Source: an uncultured Actinomyces sp. (lineage in GTDB: Bacteria; Actinomycetota; Actinomycetes; Actinomycetales; Actinomycetaceae). From it: 20,874 nucleotides of DNA. A program made the position numbers and the translations under genes. The stretch lies in the NCBI GenBank assembly GCA_938028585.1, contig CALIZH010000043.1:1-20874 (forward strand), in the 5' to 3' direction. Shown here piece by piece: positions 6,035-14,110 of the stretch. Numbering within the stretch: position 1 is the stretch's first letter; each line of letters opens with the position of its first letter. The notes beneath the pieces were generated by a model. That model worked only from the letters and a program-made list of their open reading frames with translations, did no database searches and had not been told where the DNA came from.

Positions 6035-7297
6035 GTGAAACAGGGTGCTTACGCGCGATTTTTCCAGCGTAGGTTCGTGTGGATCCTCATCATTCTCAGC
6101 GCTTTCATCCTTCTTGCCGGATCTTTGCGAGGAGGCATCACCGCGCTGCCTCCGATCATTGACGTTGTTCAAAAAGAGCTGGGACTTTCTGCGGCCGAGG
6201 CCGGCTTGGTCACTTCTATCCCCGTCTTCTGCTTCGGCTTCTTCACCCCGCTGACCTCGATTGTCCTTCGCCGCTTTGCGCTCAACCAAGCTGTGTCACT
6301 TGGATTAGCAATCGTCATCGCAGGCGCGATCGTGCGCTCTTTGGGATTCAGCTCAACCCTTTTTCTGGGGACCTTCCTGATTGGCCTTGGAACAACCGCG
6401 GGAAATCTCGTCATCACAATGCTGATCAGCAGGGACTTTCGCCATCGCGCTGGGATCATGACTGCCGTTTACTCCACGATGATCGATGTGACGATCGCGG
6501 CCTCGACGGCTTTTACCTTTCCCCTGGTTGCCTACATCGGTTGGCAGGGCGCTGCCGGTGTATGGGGAGTCGGTCCAGCTCTACTTGCGCTGGTAGCTTG
6601 TTTGATTGTCTATCCCCTCAAACACCCAGGGATTAGGCCGTTTTTGGCACGCAAGGCCGGTTGGAAGGTCCGCTCAGACGATGCGCTTGTTACCAGTGAA
6701 GCGGCCACGGCCTCGGAAATCTATCGCTGGCCGATCGCTTGGCTCATGGCGCTTGCTTTCGCGATCAATACTTTCTGCTATTTCGGTGTTGCTGCATGGC
6801 TGCCGCGAATCTTGGCAGAAATGCTGCAGATGAACAGCACTGATGCCGGATTTGCCGCCTCGATCTACCACGTCATTGGAGTCATCGCGCCTCTGACAAT
6901 GATGGCCCTTCAGCGACTGATCCGTGGCCAAACGTCGACAATCCTGGGGATAGTCTCTTGTGCATGGCTTCTCATGCCCCTTGGGATGCTCCTATTTCCC
7001 TCCTTGTGGATTGTGTGGAGCGCTTGCGGGGGACTGGGTCAAGGTGCATTCTTCTCAATTACCTTTACGCTGGTTATTGAACGCACGGCCACTACGGCGC
7101 AGACGCGAACGCTTTCGGCGCTCGTCCAAAGTCTTGGTTATGGTCTTGGTGCGTTGGGGCCGTGGGCTATTGGGCGCATGTTTGACCTGACAGCAAGCTG
7201 GTTTTGGCCCTTCATCGTATTGACGGTACTGACAGGAAGCCTTGTTGTGATTTCTCAAGTTGTTGCCCGCTCGACCTCCAGGCCACACTCGCGATGA
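6035..7297 (+). CDS. MFS transporter, CynX/NimT-like family
   Basis: A 420-residue major facilitator with about 12 hydrophobic segments. After a short basic N-terminus (ARFFQRRF), TM1 leads into SLRGGITALPPIIDVV, which resembles the CynX/NimT (cyanate / 2-nitroimidazole) signature. It is followed by LGLSAAEAGLVTSIPV and a central hydrophilic loop (around 205-235) between the two six-helix halves. Family members export or import small organic anions or drugs; the substrate cannot be read from sequence. GTG 6035 is preferred over GTG 6002 because of GAAAGAG 6 nt upstream. The stop overlaps the hemW start by 4 nt, so the two are probably cotranscribed. The long structured upstream region hints at regulated expression. 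Confidence 0.85.
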   Translation: MKQGAYARFFQRRFVWILIILSAFILLAGSLRGGITALPPIIDVVQKELGLSAAEAGLVTSIPVFCFGFFTPLTSIVLRRFALNQAVSLGLAIVIAGAIVRSLGFSSTLFLGTFLIGLGTTAGNLVITMLISRDFRHRAGIMTAVYSTMIDVTIAASTAFTFPLVAYIGWQGAAGVWGVGPALLALVACLIVYPLKHPGIRPFLARKAGWKVRSDDALVTSEAATASEIYRWPIAWLMALAFAINTFCYFGVAAWLPRILAEMLQMNSTDAGFAASIYHVIGVIAPLTMMALQRLIRGQTSTILGIVSCAWLLMPLGMLLFPSLWIVWSACGGLGQGAFFSITFTLVIERTATTAQTRTLSALVQSLGYGLGALGPWAIGRMFDLTASWFWPFIVLTVLTGSLVVISQVVARSTSRPHSR

Positions 7298-8562
7298 GCC
7301 CAGCACAGCCCGACGGTCAGCCCTGGGATCCACACGGCGTACTTCTTCCGCAGCTCGCAGAAGCGGGCGCTAATCGCCCGTTGTCGATCTATGTCCATGT
7401 CCCTTTTTGTCAGGTGCGCTGTGGGTATTGCGACTTCAACACCTACACGGTGGGTTTCGGCCCCGGTGCAGACCGCGTGAGCTACGACTCCAGTGCGCTC
7501 GCGGAAATGGGCCTAGCCGCGCGGATTCTCAGCGATGCCCAGATGCCTGCGCGCCCGGCCTCGAGCATTTTCTTTGGCGGTGGAACACCCACCCTTCTTG
7601 ACCCCGCCGCCCTGGCCCGCCTACTTGACGGCATCAGCCAAAACTTTGGGATTGCTCCCGGTGCAGAAGTCACGGTGGAAGCCAATCCCGAAAGCGTTGA
7701 CGAGGCGGTTCTTGAACGTCTGCGTGAGGCTGGGTTTACACGCGTGTCGTTTGGCATGCAATCGGCTGTCCCCGCGGTTTTGCGCACGCTGGACCGTCGC
7801 CATGACCCAGCAAAACTTCCCGGACTGGTTTTAGCTGCTCGTCAGCTGGGTTTAGATGTCTCTGTTGATCTCATTTACGGCGCTCCGGGCGAAAGTCTGC
7901 AGGATTGGGAAGTTTCTCTTCGCGAGGCCATCGCAATGGAACCGGATCACATCAGTGCTTACGCGCTGGTGATTGAAGAGGGAACCAAGATGGGAGCTCA
8001 GGTAGCCCGCGGAGAGCTCCCCATGCCAGACCCTGACGATGAGGCCTCGAAATATGAAATTGCCGATCGCCTGCTGGGGGAGGCCGGATACGCCTGGTAT
8101 GAGATCTCTAATTTTGCCCGGCGCGAATCGGGAGAAGAAGACTGTCCATCGACTCAGCTTCGTCATGCCTCGAAACACAACCTTGCCTATTGGCGCGACT
8201 GGGATTGGTGGGGGGTCGGACCCGGAGCGCACTCTCATGTCGGTCGCTATCGCTGGTGGAATGTCAAGCATCCCTCTGCCTATGCGCAGCGCGTTACTCA
8301 GGGGCTTTCCCCCGCGCAGGCAGGTGAAATTCTTGATGCGCAAACACGAGAAATGGAACGTGTTCTGCTTGCCGTGCGCACCAGTGAAGGGGTGGAAGCA
8401 CCTCACGCTGGAGCAGAGCGCGACACTTTCCTCCAAGCGCTCCCGACTTTGGCCTCGGAAGGCCTCATCGAGTCAGCACCCGCTGCCCAAGGCCGCGCGA
8501 TCGTCACTCTTCAGGGACGTCTATTGGCGGATTACGTGACTCGGTGCCTCTTGGGTTACTGA
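7294..8562 (+). CDS. hemW: Radical SAM heme chaperone HemW
   Basis: HemW binds heme and a 4Fe-4S cluster and delivers heme to membrane respiratory proteins. It is often misannotated as HemN coproporphyrinogen III oxidase. The cluster motif is CQVRCGYC (39-46), the HemW-type C-X3-C-X2-C with the final Cys followed by D-F. SIFFGGGTPTLL (91-102), VTVEANPESV, RVSFGMQS and VDLIYGAPGES are further family blocks. The C-terminal HemN_C-like domain includes HNLAYWRDWDWWGVGPGAHSH. The ATG at 7294 overlaps the MFS stop (ATGA) and gives 422 residues; there is no good Shine-Dalgarno site, consistent with coupled translation. An in-frame ATG at 7204 would lie inside the MFS gene and is unlikely. Confidence 0.93.
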   Translation: MSPAQPDGQPWDPHGVLLPQLAEAGANRPLSIYVHVPFCQVRCGYCDFNTYTVGFGPGADRVSYDSSALAEMGLAARILSDAQMPARPASSIFFGGGTPTLLDPAALARLLDGISQNFGIAPGAEVTVEANPESVDEAVLERLREAGFTRVSFGMQSAVPAVLRTLDRRHDPAKLPGLVLAARQLGLDVSVDLIYGAPGESLQDWEVSLREAIAMEPDHISAYALVIEEGTKMGAQVARGELPMPDPDDEASKYEIADRLLGEAGYAWYEISNFARRESGEEDCPSTQLRHASKHNLAYWRDWDWWGVGPGAHSHVGRYRWWNVKHPSAYAQRVTQGLSPAQAGEILDAQTREMERVLLAVRTSEGVEAPHAGAERDTFLQALPTLASEGLIESAPAAQGRAIVTLQGRLLADYVTRCLLGY

Positions 8563-8598
8563 GTCCCCGGGGTTACTGAGCCTTCGCGGCTACTCAGT
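8553..8598 (+). repeat. 11-bp direct repeat across the hemW stop plus an imperfect hairpin
   Basis: GGGTTACTGAG occurs at 8553-8563 (containing the hemW stop) and again at 8570-8580, a 17-bp period. The second copy forms a bulged hairpin with 8588-8598 (ACTGA with TCAGT, GCC with GGC, loop TTCGC). No T-tract follows, so this is at best a weak or factor-dependent terminator. Confidence 0.4.
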
Positions 8599-8637
8599 TA
8601 GGAGTCGCACAACTTCTCCACTTCCGAGTGTTGAAGC

Positions 8638-8671
8638 GTGCCAGGGGCACTCGCACTCATAGTGTTGTGCG
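8638..8671 (+). promoter_or_regulatory. Predicted leaderless promoter of the DUF3097 gene
   Basis: GTGCCA (8638-8643, 4/6 to TTGACA), a 16-nt spacer and TAGTGT (8660-8665, TANNNT) are followed after exactly 6 nt by the GTG at 8672. There is no Shine-Dalgarno sequence. This spacing would make the GTG the first nucleotides of the mRNA. Confidence 0.4.
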
Positions 8672-9568
8672 GTGACTTCAGATATGTACGGGACAAATAT
8701 CTTTGAATTCGACCCGCACCGCGATGGGCCGGGCGCTCGGCGACCGCGCTCGGTGGAGGTACCCATCGAGTACGGCATGGTGCTTGAGGATATTTCCAGT
8801 GGATGGGTTGGTGCGGTAACTCGCGTCGAAAAATCCGGGGGAGTGCACCTGGTTGAGCTTGAAGACCGTCGAGGCCGGAAGCGTTCTTTCCCCCTGGGAG
8901 GCGGGTTTTGGCTGGAGGGTAAGCCGATTATTGCGCTCCCTCCGAAGGCTGCTCCCGCTCAAAAAGCTCCTGCGCTCACCACTGCGGGTGGTCGTGCGCT
9001 GACGAATTCGGGGTCGATCGCACCTGAGAAGCGTGTGGCTCGGGTTGCCAGGCAATCGCGCATCTGGGTTGAGGGTCGTCACGATGCGGAACTGATCCAG
9101 CACGTGTGGGGCGAGGATCTGGCCGATGTCGGCGTTGCTGTCCAGCTTCTAGAAGGTGTGGACCACTTAGAGGAAATCCTTGAGGTTTTTGGACCCACGA
9201 AGACCGTCCGCGCAGGAGTCCTGGTTGATCACCTGGTCCCGGGCTCCAAGGAATCGCGCATTGCCGAGGCCGTTTCGGCCCGTTGGGAAGACGCGGTGTT
9301 GGTCGTCGGGCACCCCTTCGTTGACATTTGGCAAGCTGTGAAGCCGCAGCGCCTGGGGCTTCAGGCATGGCCGGATGTTCCCAGAGGAACCGACATTAAG
9401 CACGGAACCTTGGAATATTTGGGGTGGCCTCATGCAAACCAGGCGGATATTGCTCAGGGCTGGAAGCGGATCTTGTCAACCGTTCGTAACTACAAGGATC
9501 TTGAACCGGCACTTTTGGGTCGGGTTGAAGAGCTTATTGATTTTGTGACGCAGCCGGGGCTGGAATAA
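8672..9568 (+). CDS. DUF3097 family protein of unknown function
   Basis: A 298-residue soluble protein that I recognise as the actinobacterial DUF3097 family; its biochemical role is not established. Residues 33-90 look like a small beta-barrel (GMVLEDISSGWVGAVTRVEK and onward). A low-complexity Ala/Pro linker covers about 91-118. The C-terminal part has IWVEGRHDAELIQ (131-143), VLVDHLVPGSKES (183-195) and VVGHPFVDIWQAVKP (211-225). The spacing of the first Glu and the Asp/His blocks recalls a Toprim-type nucleotidyl fold, an inference only. Start: GTG 8672, with no Shine-Dalgarno sequence but a -10-like TAGTGT 6 nt upstream; ATG 8684 is an alternative. It lies between hemW and the CIRCE-controlled hrcA unit. 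Confidence 0.85.
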   Translation: MTSDMYGTNIFEFDPHRDGPGARRPRSVEVPIEYGMVLEDISSGWVGAVTRVEKSGGVHLVELEDRRGRKRSFPLGGGFWLEGKPIIALPPKAAPAQKAPALTTAGGRALTNSGSIAPEKRVARVARQSRIWVEGRHDAELIQHVWGEDLADVGVAVQLLEGVDHLEEILEVFGPTKTVRAGVLVDHLVPGSKESRIAEAVSARWEDAVLVVGHPFVDIWQAVKPQRLGLQAWPDVPRGTDIKHGTLEYLGWPHANQADIAQGWKRILSTVRNYKDLEPALLGRVEELIDFVTQPGLE

Positions 9569-9614
9569 GTCGGCGGAAAGTGTTGATGAGGGGACGAAAA
9601 AGGTAATCCCGCGG

Positions 9615-9645
9615 TAAACTGGCACTCAGATAGTGTGAGTGCCAA
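9615..9645. promoter_or_regulatory. CIRCE operator (HrcA-binding site) with overlapping -10
   Basis: TGGCACTC (9620-9627), a 9-nt spacer and GAGTGCCA (9637-9644) form a perfect inverted repeat matching CIRCE (consensus TTAGCACTC-N9-GAGTGCTAA). TAAACT at 9615-9620 is a plausible -10 abutting it. HrcA binding here would block the hrcA-dnaJ promoter until heat shock or chaperone titration. The site is 15 nt upstream of the hrcA ATG, so it would also fall within or next to the 5' leader. Confidence 0.93.
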
Positions 9646-9659
9646 ATGAGGGAGGATGA

Positions 9660-10676
9660 ATGAACGACCGTCGTCTGGACGTTCTGCGTGCCATCGTGTC
9701 CCAGTATGTCCACACACGCGAACCCGTCGGATCTAAAGCGATCGCGCAATCTCAAGACCTCGGCGTATCTTCGGCGACTATTCGCAACGATATGGCCGTC
9801 CTTGAAGAAGCTGGGCTGATCTACCAACCTCACACCAGTGCAGGACGTGTCCCAACGGATAAGGGCTATCGCGCCTTCGTTGATCAGCTGTCCACTCTCA
9901 AGCCGATGAGTCCGGCAGAACGCCAAGCCGTCGAGAAATTCCTGGCACATGCGCAGGATTTAGACGATGTCGTCATGAATACCGTGCGTTTGCTTGCTCA
10001 AGTGACGCATCAGGTGGCGCTCATTGAATACCCCGTTCATGCGCGCTCGACGCTCAGCCGAATTGAATGCGTTGACCTGTCAGATCAACGGTTGCTGGTT
10101 GTTGTCATTACCCAGCAAGGCAAGGTCTTTGAACGCCTGCGTGAGATGCCTCAGGACGTCACTCAAGATGATCTTTTGGCTGTCCGCGCGGTTCTTAATG
10201 CTGCCTATCAGGGGATGAGCGCTGCTCAGGTGCGCGCGCATTGTGAGGCGCTCTCTCAGACACTTCCCCCGACGCTGCTTGCATTTGCAACAGAGATTAG
10301 TGACACCGTCGCGACTTTGCTTCAGGGAGAGCCCTCCTCGCGCATCGCAATGGCAGGAATGTCGAATCTTGCGCGCAGCGGTGTTGATTTCCACGATATT
10401 GCACCGGTCTTGGATGCTTTGGAAGAGCAGGTTGTCCTTCTTCGTCTTTTTGCTGAAATGGATGAAGGCAACGGTGATGTCCACGTCTCCATTGGCTCTG
10501 AAAACGGCCACGATGCTTTCGTTGAAACCTCTCTTGTCTCCGGAACCTATGCTTCCGGCGACAACTCGGCGCACCTGGGGGTTCTTGGCCCCACGCGCAT
10601 GGACTACGCCTCGACAATGTCCACGGTCCGCGCCGTGGCCTCGTACCTCTCTAAATTCCTGAATTCCACACACTGA
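9660..10676 (+). CDS. hrcA: Heat-inducible transcriptional repressor HrcA
   Basis: HrcA represses class I heat-shock genes by binding CIRCE; its activity depends on GroEL. The N-terminal winged helix contains REPVGSKAIA, the recognition segment SSATIRNDM (37-45) and HTSAGRVPTDKGYR (58-71), all strongly conserved. A GAF-like dimerisation region follows, with a C-terminal block ending SYLSKFL. At 338 residues it is normal length. ATG 9660 has GGGAGG 4 nt upstream. The perfect CIRCE just upstream indicates autorepression. It is followed 21 nt later by dnaJ and leads a seven-gene co-directional run. Confidence 0.97.
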   Translation: MNDRRLDVLRAIVSQYVHTREPVGSKAIAQSQDLGVSSATIRNDMAVLEEAGLIYQPHTSAGRVPTDKGYRAFVDQLSTLKPMSPAERQAVEKFLAHAQDLDDVVMNTVRLLAQVTHQVALIEYPVHARSTLSRIECVDLSDQRLLVVVITQQGKVFERLREMPQDVTQDDLLAVRAVLNAAYQGMSAAQVRAHCEALSQTLPPTLLAFATEISDTVATLLQGEPSSRIAMAGMSNLARSGVDFHDIAPVLDALEEQVVLLRLFAEMDEGNGDVHVSIGSENGHDAFVETSLVSGTYASGDNSAHLGVLGPTRMDYASTMSTVRAVASYLSKFLNSTH

Positions 10677-10697
10677 ACGGGTTACAAAAGGACATTC

Positions 10698-11816
10698 GTG
10701 AACGACGATTACTACGCAATCCTTGGAGTCTCTCGCGACGCTGACCAGAGCGAGATTAAGAAGGCCTATCGCAAGAAGGCCCGCGAAACTCACCCCGATT
10801 ATGGCGGGGATGAGGAGGCTTTCAAGGCCGTGTCGGTTGCCTATGAAACCCTCTCCGACCCAGAAAAACGCCGCATGTACGACATCGGTGGTCCCGATGC
10901 TGCGCGTGGTGGTGGCTACGGTGCGGAGTCTTTCGATTTCGGTGACATTCTGACGACAATGTTCGGCGGCGCCTTTGGCGGTGGCTTTGGTGGAAACCAA
11001 GGACCTGCGTCGCGCACTCGCCAGGGCCGCGACCAGCTGACTCAGGTTGCAATTACCCTGAAGGACGCGGCTTTTGGTGCTCACCAGCAGATTTCGCTCA
11101 ACACCTATGTGACCTGCGAGGTGTGCCACGGGGCTATGTGTGAGCCGGGAACCGAAGCGGTGACCTGTACGACCTGTAAGGGACAGGGTTACTCGATCCA
11201 GCAACAGCGCACCATGCTGGGAACCATGCAAACTCAGGTTCCCTGCCCAAGCTGTCAGGGCTATGGAACCGTCATTGAACACCCCTGTCACGAGTGCTCC
11301 GGTCAGGGACGCGTTCGTGCGCATCGCACCTTGACCATTGATATCCCCGCCGGCGCGGGCGATGGAATGCGCTTGCGTCTTGCCGGACAGGGCGAGGCCG
11401 GTCCCGGCGGTGGTCCCAACGGTGATCTCTACGTCGACATTGTTGAAAAGCGCGATCCTACTTTCTCGCGTCAGGGGGACGACCTGTACATGACGGTGAC
11501 CGTTCCCATGACCGCAGCTGCCTTGGGAAGCACCTTTGAGCTGGAGACCTTGGACGGAGCCCAGTCCGTGACCATTCAGCCCGGTACGCAGCCCGGCGAT
11601 GAGGTTCGCTTGGAGGGACTGGGTGTTGGCCATCTCCAACGCCCCGGTCGCGGAGACCTCCACGTCGCAATTAACGTCGAAATCCCGCGCAAACTTGATG
11701 ACCGCTCACGCGAGCTTCTCGAAGAGCTCTCCCAGGTTCGCGGAGAAGAAAGCGTCCGTCCTGAAAAGCGCGGATCCTCATTCTTCGACAAACTCCGCGA
11801 AACCTTCGGCGCCTAG
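10698..11816 (+). CDS. dnaJ: Chaperone protein DnaJ (DnaJ2 type, hrcA-linked)
   Basis: This is the Hsp40 co-chaperone that stimulates DnaK ATPase. The J domain (1-63) carries HPD at 32-34, followed by a Gly/Phe-rich linker (about 70-102). A zinc-binding domain has four Cys pairs: C140/C143, C157/C160, C183/C186 and C197/C200. The client-binding C-terminal domains follow. The first zinc repeat reads CEVCHGAM rather than CxxCxGxG, so the second glycine is missing; the cysteines are intact, so zinc binding should hold. GTG 10698 has AAAGGA 5 nt upstream. The link to hrcA matches the actinobacterial dnaJ2 locus, distinct from the dnaK-grpE-dnaJ1 locus. Confidence 0.96.
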   Translation: MNDDYYAILGVSRDADQSEIKKAYRKKARETHPDYGGDEEAFKAVSVAYETLSDPEKRRMYDIGGPDAARGGGYGAESFDFGDILTTMFGGAFGGGFGGNQGPASRTRQGRDQLTQVAITLKDAAFGAHQQISLNTYVTCEVCHGAMCEPGTEAVTCTTCKGQGYSIQQQRTMLGTMQTQVPCPSCQGYGTVIEHPCHECSGQGRVRAHRTLTIDIPAGAGDGMRLRLAGQGEAGPGGGPNGDLYVDIVEKRDPTFSRQGDDLYMTVTVPMTAAALGSTFELETLDGAQSVTIQPGTQPGDEVRLEGLGVGHLQRPGRGDLHVAINVEIPRKLDDRSRELLEELSQVRGEESVRPEKRGSSFFDKLRETFGA

Positions 11817-11832
11817 TAAGGACATCATCTTT

Positions 11833-12648
11833 ATGACGCTTCCGGTTTTCATCGCTCCCGACGCGGACGCACTGCGTGCCTGCGCGCGGGGAGATTCCTT
11901 CGTTCTAGACGGGGATGAAGGTTTTCACGCGGCAACCGTTCGACGGATCGATGTCGGAGCCATGCTTGATGTCGTTGACGGGGCAGGGCTTCGTGCCCGC
12001 TGCACGGTTATTGATCGCGCCAAAAAGGCCCTGACGCTGCGCATTGACCACCTTGAACACGAGGAGGAGCCCGGGGTTGAGCTGCTGTTGATCCAAGCCC
12101 TCTCAACGGGCGGACGCGATGAAATGGCCATCGAGATGGCAACGGAAGTTGGCGTTGACGCAGTAATGCCGTGGCAGGCAAATCGCAGTGAGGTTCGCTG
12201 GAAGGGCGAAAAAGCCGCGAAGGGCATGCGAAAGTGGGAATCCACCTTACGATCAGCGACGAAACAATCGCGGCGCGCATTTATCCCACGCCTTGAAGAA
12301 ACCCGTTCATCCGCTGCCTTAGCGCAGTGGATTGCGCAGACCACTCAAGACGGCGCTTGGGTCCTGGTCTGTCACGAGAGCACCGAATACCGCCTGAGTG
12401 AACTCCTGCCCGTGCTGCGCGAGCTAAGCGCCCGCACCTCGTCGGCCTCGGCCACCCAGTCCCAGCCTTCTTGTCCTCCCAAGATCGCCGTCGTCGTTGG
12501 CCCTGAGGGTGGGGTTGACCCCGATGAGCTTTCTCTTTTCGAGGCCGCGGGAGCGAAAATCTGCCTGCTGGGAAATACCGTCCTTCGCGCTTCAAGCGCC
12601 GGACCCGTTGCGCTTTCACTGATCAGCGACGCTATTGGGAGATGGTGA
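11833..12648 (+). CDS. rsmE: 16S rRNA (uracil1498-N3)-methyltransferase RsmE
   Basis: RsmE methylates U1498 of 16S rRNA in assembled 30S subunits using SAM. It has an N-terminal PUA-like domain (about 1-75) and a C-terminal SPOUT knot. Diagnostic blocks are LLIQALSTGGRDEMAIEMAT (85-104), NRSEVRWKGEK with KWESTLRSATKQSRRAFIP, VVVGPEGGVDPDEL (220-233) and the knot-closing LGNTVLRASSAGPVAL (246-261). A Ser/Thr/Pro-rich insert lies near 200-214. ATG 11833 is preceded by AAGGA 10 nt upstream and gives 271 residues; earlier in-frame starts lie inside dnaJ. It is separated from phoH by one nucleotide. Confidence 0.94.
   Translation: MTLPVFIAPDADALRACARGDSFVLDGDEGFHAATVRRIDVGAMLDVVDGAGLRARCTVIDRAKKALTLRIDHLEHEEEPGVELLLIQALSTGGRDEMAIEMATEVGVDAVMPWQANRSEVRWKGEKAAKGMRKWESTLRSATKQSRRAFIPRLEETRSSAALAQWIAQTTQDGAWVLVCHESTEYRLSELLPVLRELSARTSSASATQSQPSCPPKIAVVVGPEGGVDPDELSLFEAAGAKICLLGNTVLRASSAGPVALSLISDAIGRW
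12637..12642 (+). promoter_or_regulatory. Shine-Dalgarno site deciding the phoH start
   Basis: GGGAGA, inside the rsmE 3' end, ends 7 nt before ATG 12650. This favours the ATG over an in-frame TTG at 12635. Confidence 0.6.
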
Positions 12649-12649
12649 C

Positions 12650-13657
12650 ATGGACGCCAAACGAATCGATATTCCCCGCGGCGTGGATCCCGTCGTACTT
12701 TTTGGAACTTCAGACCGCGTTTTGCGAGCTCTTGAAAACGGCTTCCCCCAGGTTCGCTTCACCTTACTTGGCCGCACATTGTCCATGATTGGGCCCGAAG
12801 GAATTGTGGATATGGCCGCTCAGCTGGTCGAAGAGCTGATTGAACTTGCTCGAGATGGGCATTCTCTTGACGCTGACGGCGTTGAACAGGCAATTGCTCT
12901 GCTCATGACGGCGAGCTCCACGGATGAACGCCCCCAAGAAATTTTGCGCTCGCGGGGACGCTCCATTCGACCGCAATCTGCCGGGCAAAAAGCGTATGTC
13001 GAGGCGATTCAGCGTTCGACCGTCGTCTTTGGATTGGGGCCGGCCGGTACCGGAAAGACCTACCTTGCGATGGCCCAAGCGGTATCCTCTTTGCTTTCCG
13101 GACAGGTGCGCCGAATCGTCTTGACCCGCCCTGCGGTTGAAGCGGGTGAAAACCTTGGTTTCCTCCCGGGCACGCTCACGGACAAGATCGATCCCTATCT
13201 GCGTCCGCTCTATGACGCGCTGGGAGACATGATGGATCCGGATGCGCTGCCAAAACTTATGGCCTCCGGTGCGGTTGAGGTCGCGCCTTTGGCATATATG
13301 CGCGGACGAACGCTCAATGATTCCTTCATCATTTTGGATGAGGCTCAGAATACGACGCTCGCACAGATGAAGATGTTCCTGACCCGTTTAGGCTTTAACT
13401 CAAAGGTTGTTGTGACCGGTGATGCCTCCCAGATTGATCTAGCGGGGGAGCGCTCCAGCGGCCTCTTGGTCATTGAAGATATTCTCACTGGCATCGATGA
13501 CATAGAATTTTGTCATCTGACAAGCGCCGATGTTGTGCGTCATCGCCTTGTCGGCCAGATTATTGACGCATACGAACGTTGGGACGAATCCATGGCCAGC
13601 CTCAAAGCACGCCGTGACCGTTCCCTGCACACCCGTACCCGACACAATGGACGCTGA
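12650..13657 (+). CDS. phoH: PhoH-like P-loop ATPase
   Basis: A cytoplasmic ATPase of the PhoH family, often linked with YbeY and RNA metabolism; its exact substrate is unsettled. The N-terminal ~115 residues include a KH-like RNA-binding region, followed by the P-loop GLGPAGTGKT (128-137). The conserved LTRPAVEAGENLGFLPG (158-174), Walker B FIILDEAQN (226-234) and VVTGDASQIDL (254-264) are all present. The 335-residue length is normal. The gene sits between rsmE (1-nt gap) and ybeY (3-nt gap), the usual arrangement, which supports a shared role in rRNA maturation. Confidence 0.95.
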   Translation: MDAKRIDIPRGVDPVVLFGTSDRVLRALENGFPQVRFTLLGRTLSMIGPEGIVDMAAQLVEELIELARDGHSLDADGVEQAIALLMTASSTDERPQEILRSRGRSIRPQSAGQKAYVEAIQRSTVVFGLGPAGTGKTYLAMAQAVSSLLSGQVRRIVLTRPAVEAGENLGFLPGTLTDKIDPYLRPLYDALGDMMDPDALPKLMASGAVEVAPLAYMRGRTLNDSFIILDEAQNTTLAQMKMFLTRLGFNSKVVVTGDASQIDLAGERSSGLLVIEDILTGIDDIEFCHLTSADVVRHRLVGQIIDAYERWDESMASLKARRDRSLHTRTRHNGR

Positions 13658-13660
13658 GTC

Positions 13661-14110
13661 ATGACTGAAGTTCTTAACGAAACCGACTACCAGATCGACT
13701 GTGAAGAGTTCGTGCGCTTGGCCGACTTCGTGCTCAGCGCCATGCATGTCTCCACAGAGGTCGAGCTCAATATCATTTTCATCGACCCCGAACCCATGGA
13801 AGAACTCCATGTTCGCTGGCTGGATCTGGAAGGTCCGACCGATGTCATGAGCTTCCCCATGGACGAGCTCCGTCCGGGCACTGCGGATCACCCAACTGAG
13901 TCGGGAACCCTGGGCGATATTTGTATCTGTCCGCAGGTTGCAGAACAGCAGGCTCGCCAGGCCGGACATTCCTCGGTTGAAGAGATGCTCTTCTTGGCAA
14001 CCCACGGCATGCTTCACCTTCTGGGTTATGACCATGCAGAACCCGCTGAAAAAGAAGAAATGTTCACCCTGCAACGCCAGCTCCTCTTGAGCTTCCTCGC
14101 ACAGCGATGA
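13661..14110 (+). CDS. ybeY: Endoribonuclease YbeY (rRNA maturation factor)
   Basis: YbeY is a single-metal endoribonuclease needed for 16S rRNA 3'-end maturation and ribosome quality control. The zinc-binding signature H-X3-H-X5-H is intact as HGMLHLLGYDH (His115, His119, His125). The upstream conserved segment PTDVMSFPMDE (59-69) followed by GTLGDICIC (82-90) is typical. At 149 residues it is normal length. ATG 13661 follows the phoH stop by 3 nt, and the stop overlaps the next gene by 4 nt (ATGA). The short spacers indicate one transcript with phoH and the CBS-domain gene. Confidence 0.96.
   Translation: MTEVLNETDYQIDCEEFVRLADFVLSAMHVSTEVELNIIFIDPEPMEELHVRWLDLEGPTDVMSFPMDELRPGTADHPTESGTLGDICICPQVAEQQARQAGHSSVEEMLFLATHGMLHLLGYDHAEPAEKEEMFTLQRQLLLSFLAQR

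Noticed and set aside
7204..7293. Upstream ATG extension of hemW
   Set aside because: It would lie wholly inside the MFS gene and add residues with no HemW similarity. The ATGA overlap at 7294 is the usual coupled start.
8648..8670. CIRCE-like look of GGCACTCGCACTCATAGTGTTGTGC upstream of DUF3097
   Set aside because: The arms and spacing do not fit CIRCE (GCACTC-N9-GAGTGC). Only 4-bp GCAC/GTGC arms remain, with the wrong gap.
9583..9620. TTGATG at 9583-9588 as the -35 of the hrcA promoter
   Set aside because: It is 26 nt from TAAACT, too far for a sigma-70-type promoter; no good -35 at 16-18 nt was found.
10080..11663. 527-codon open frame on the minus strand across hrcA and dnaJ
   Set aside because: It is exactly antisense to two well-supported genes and shows no recognisable domain. 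Long antisense frames are common opposite GC-rich coding sequence.
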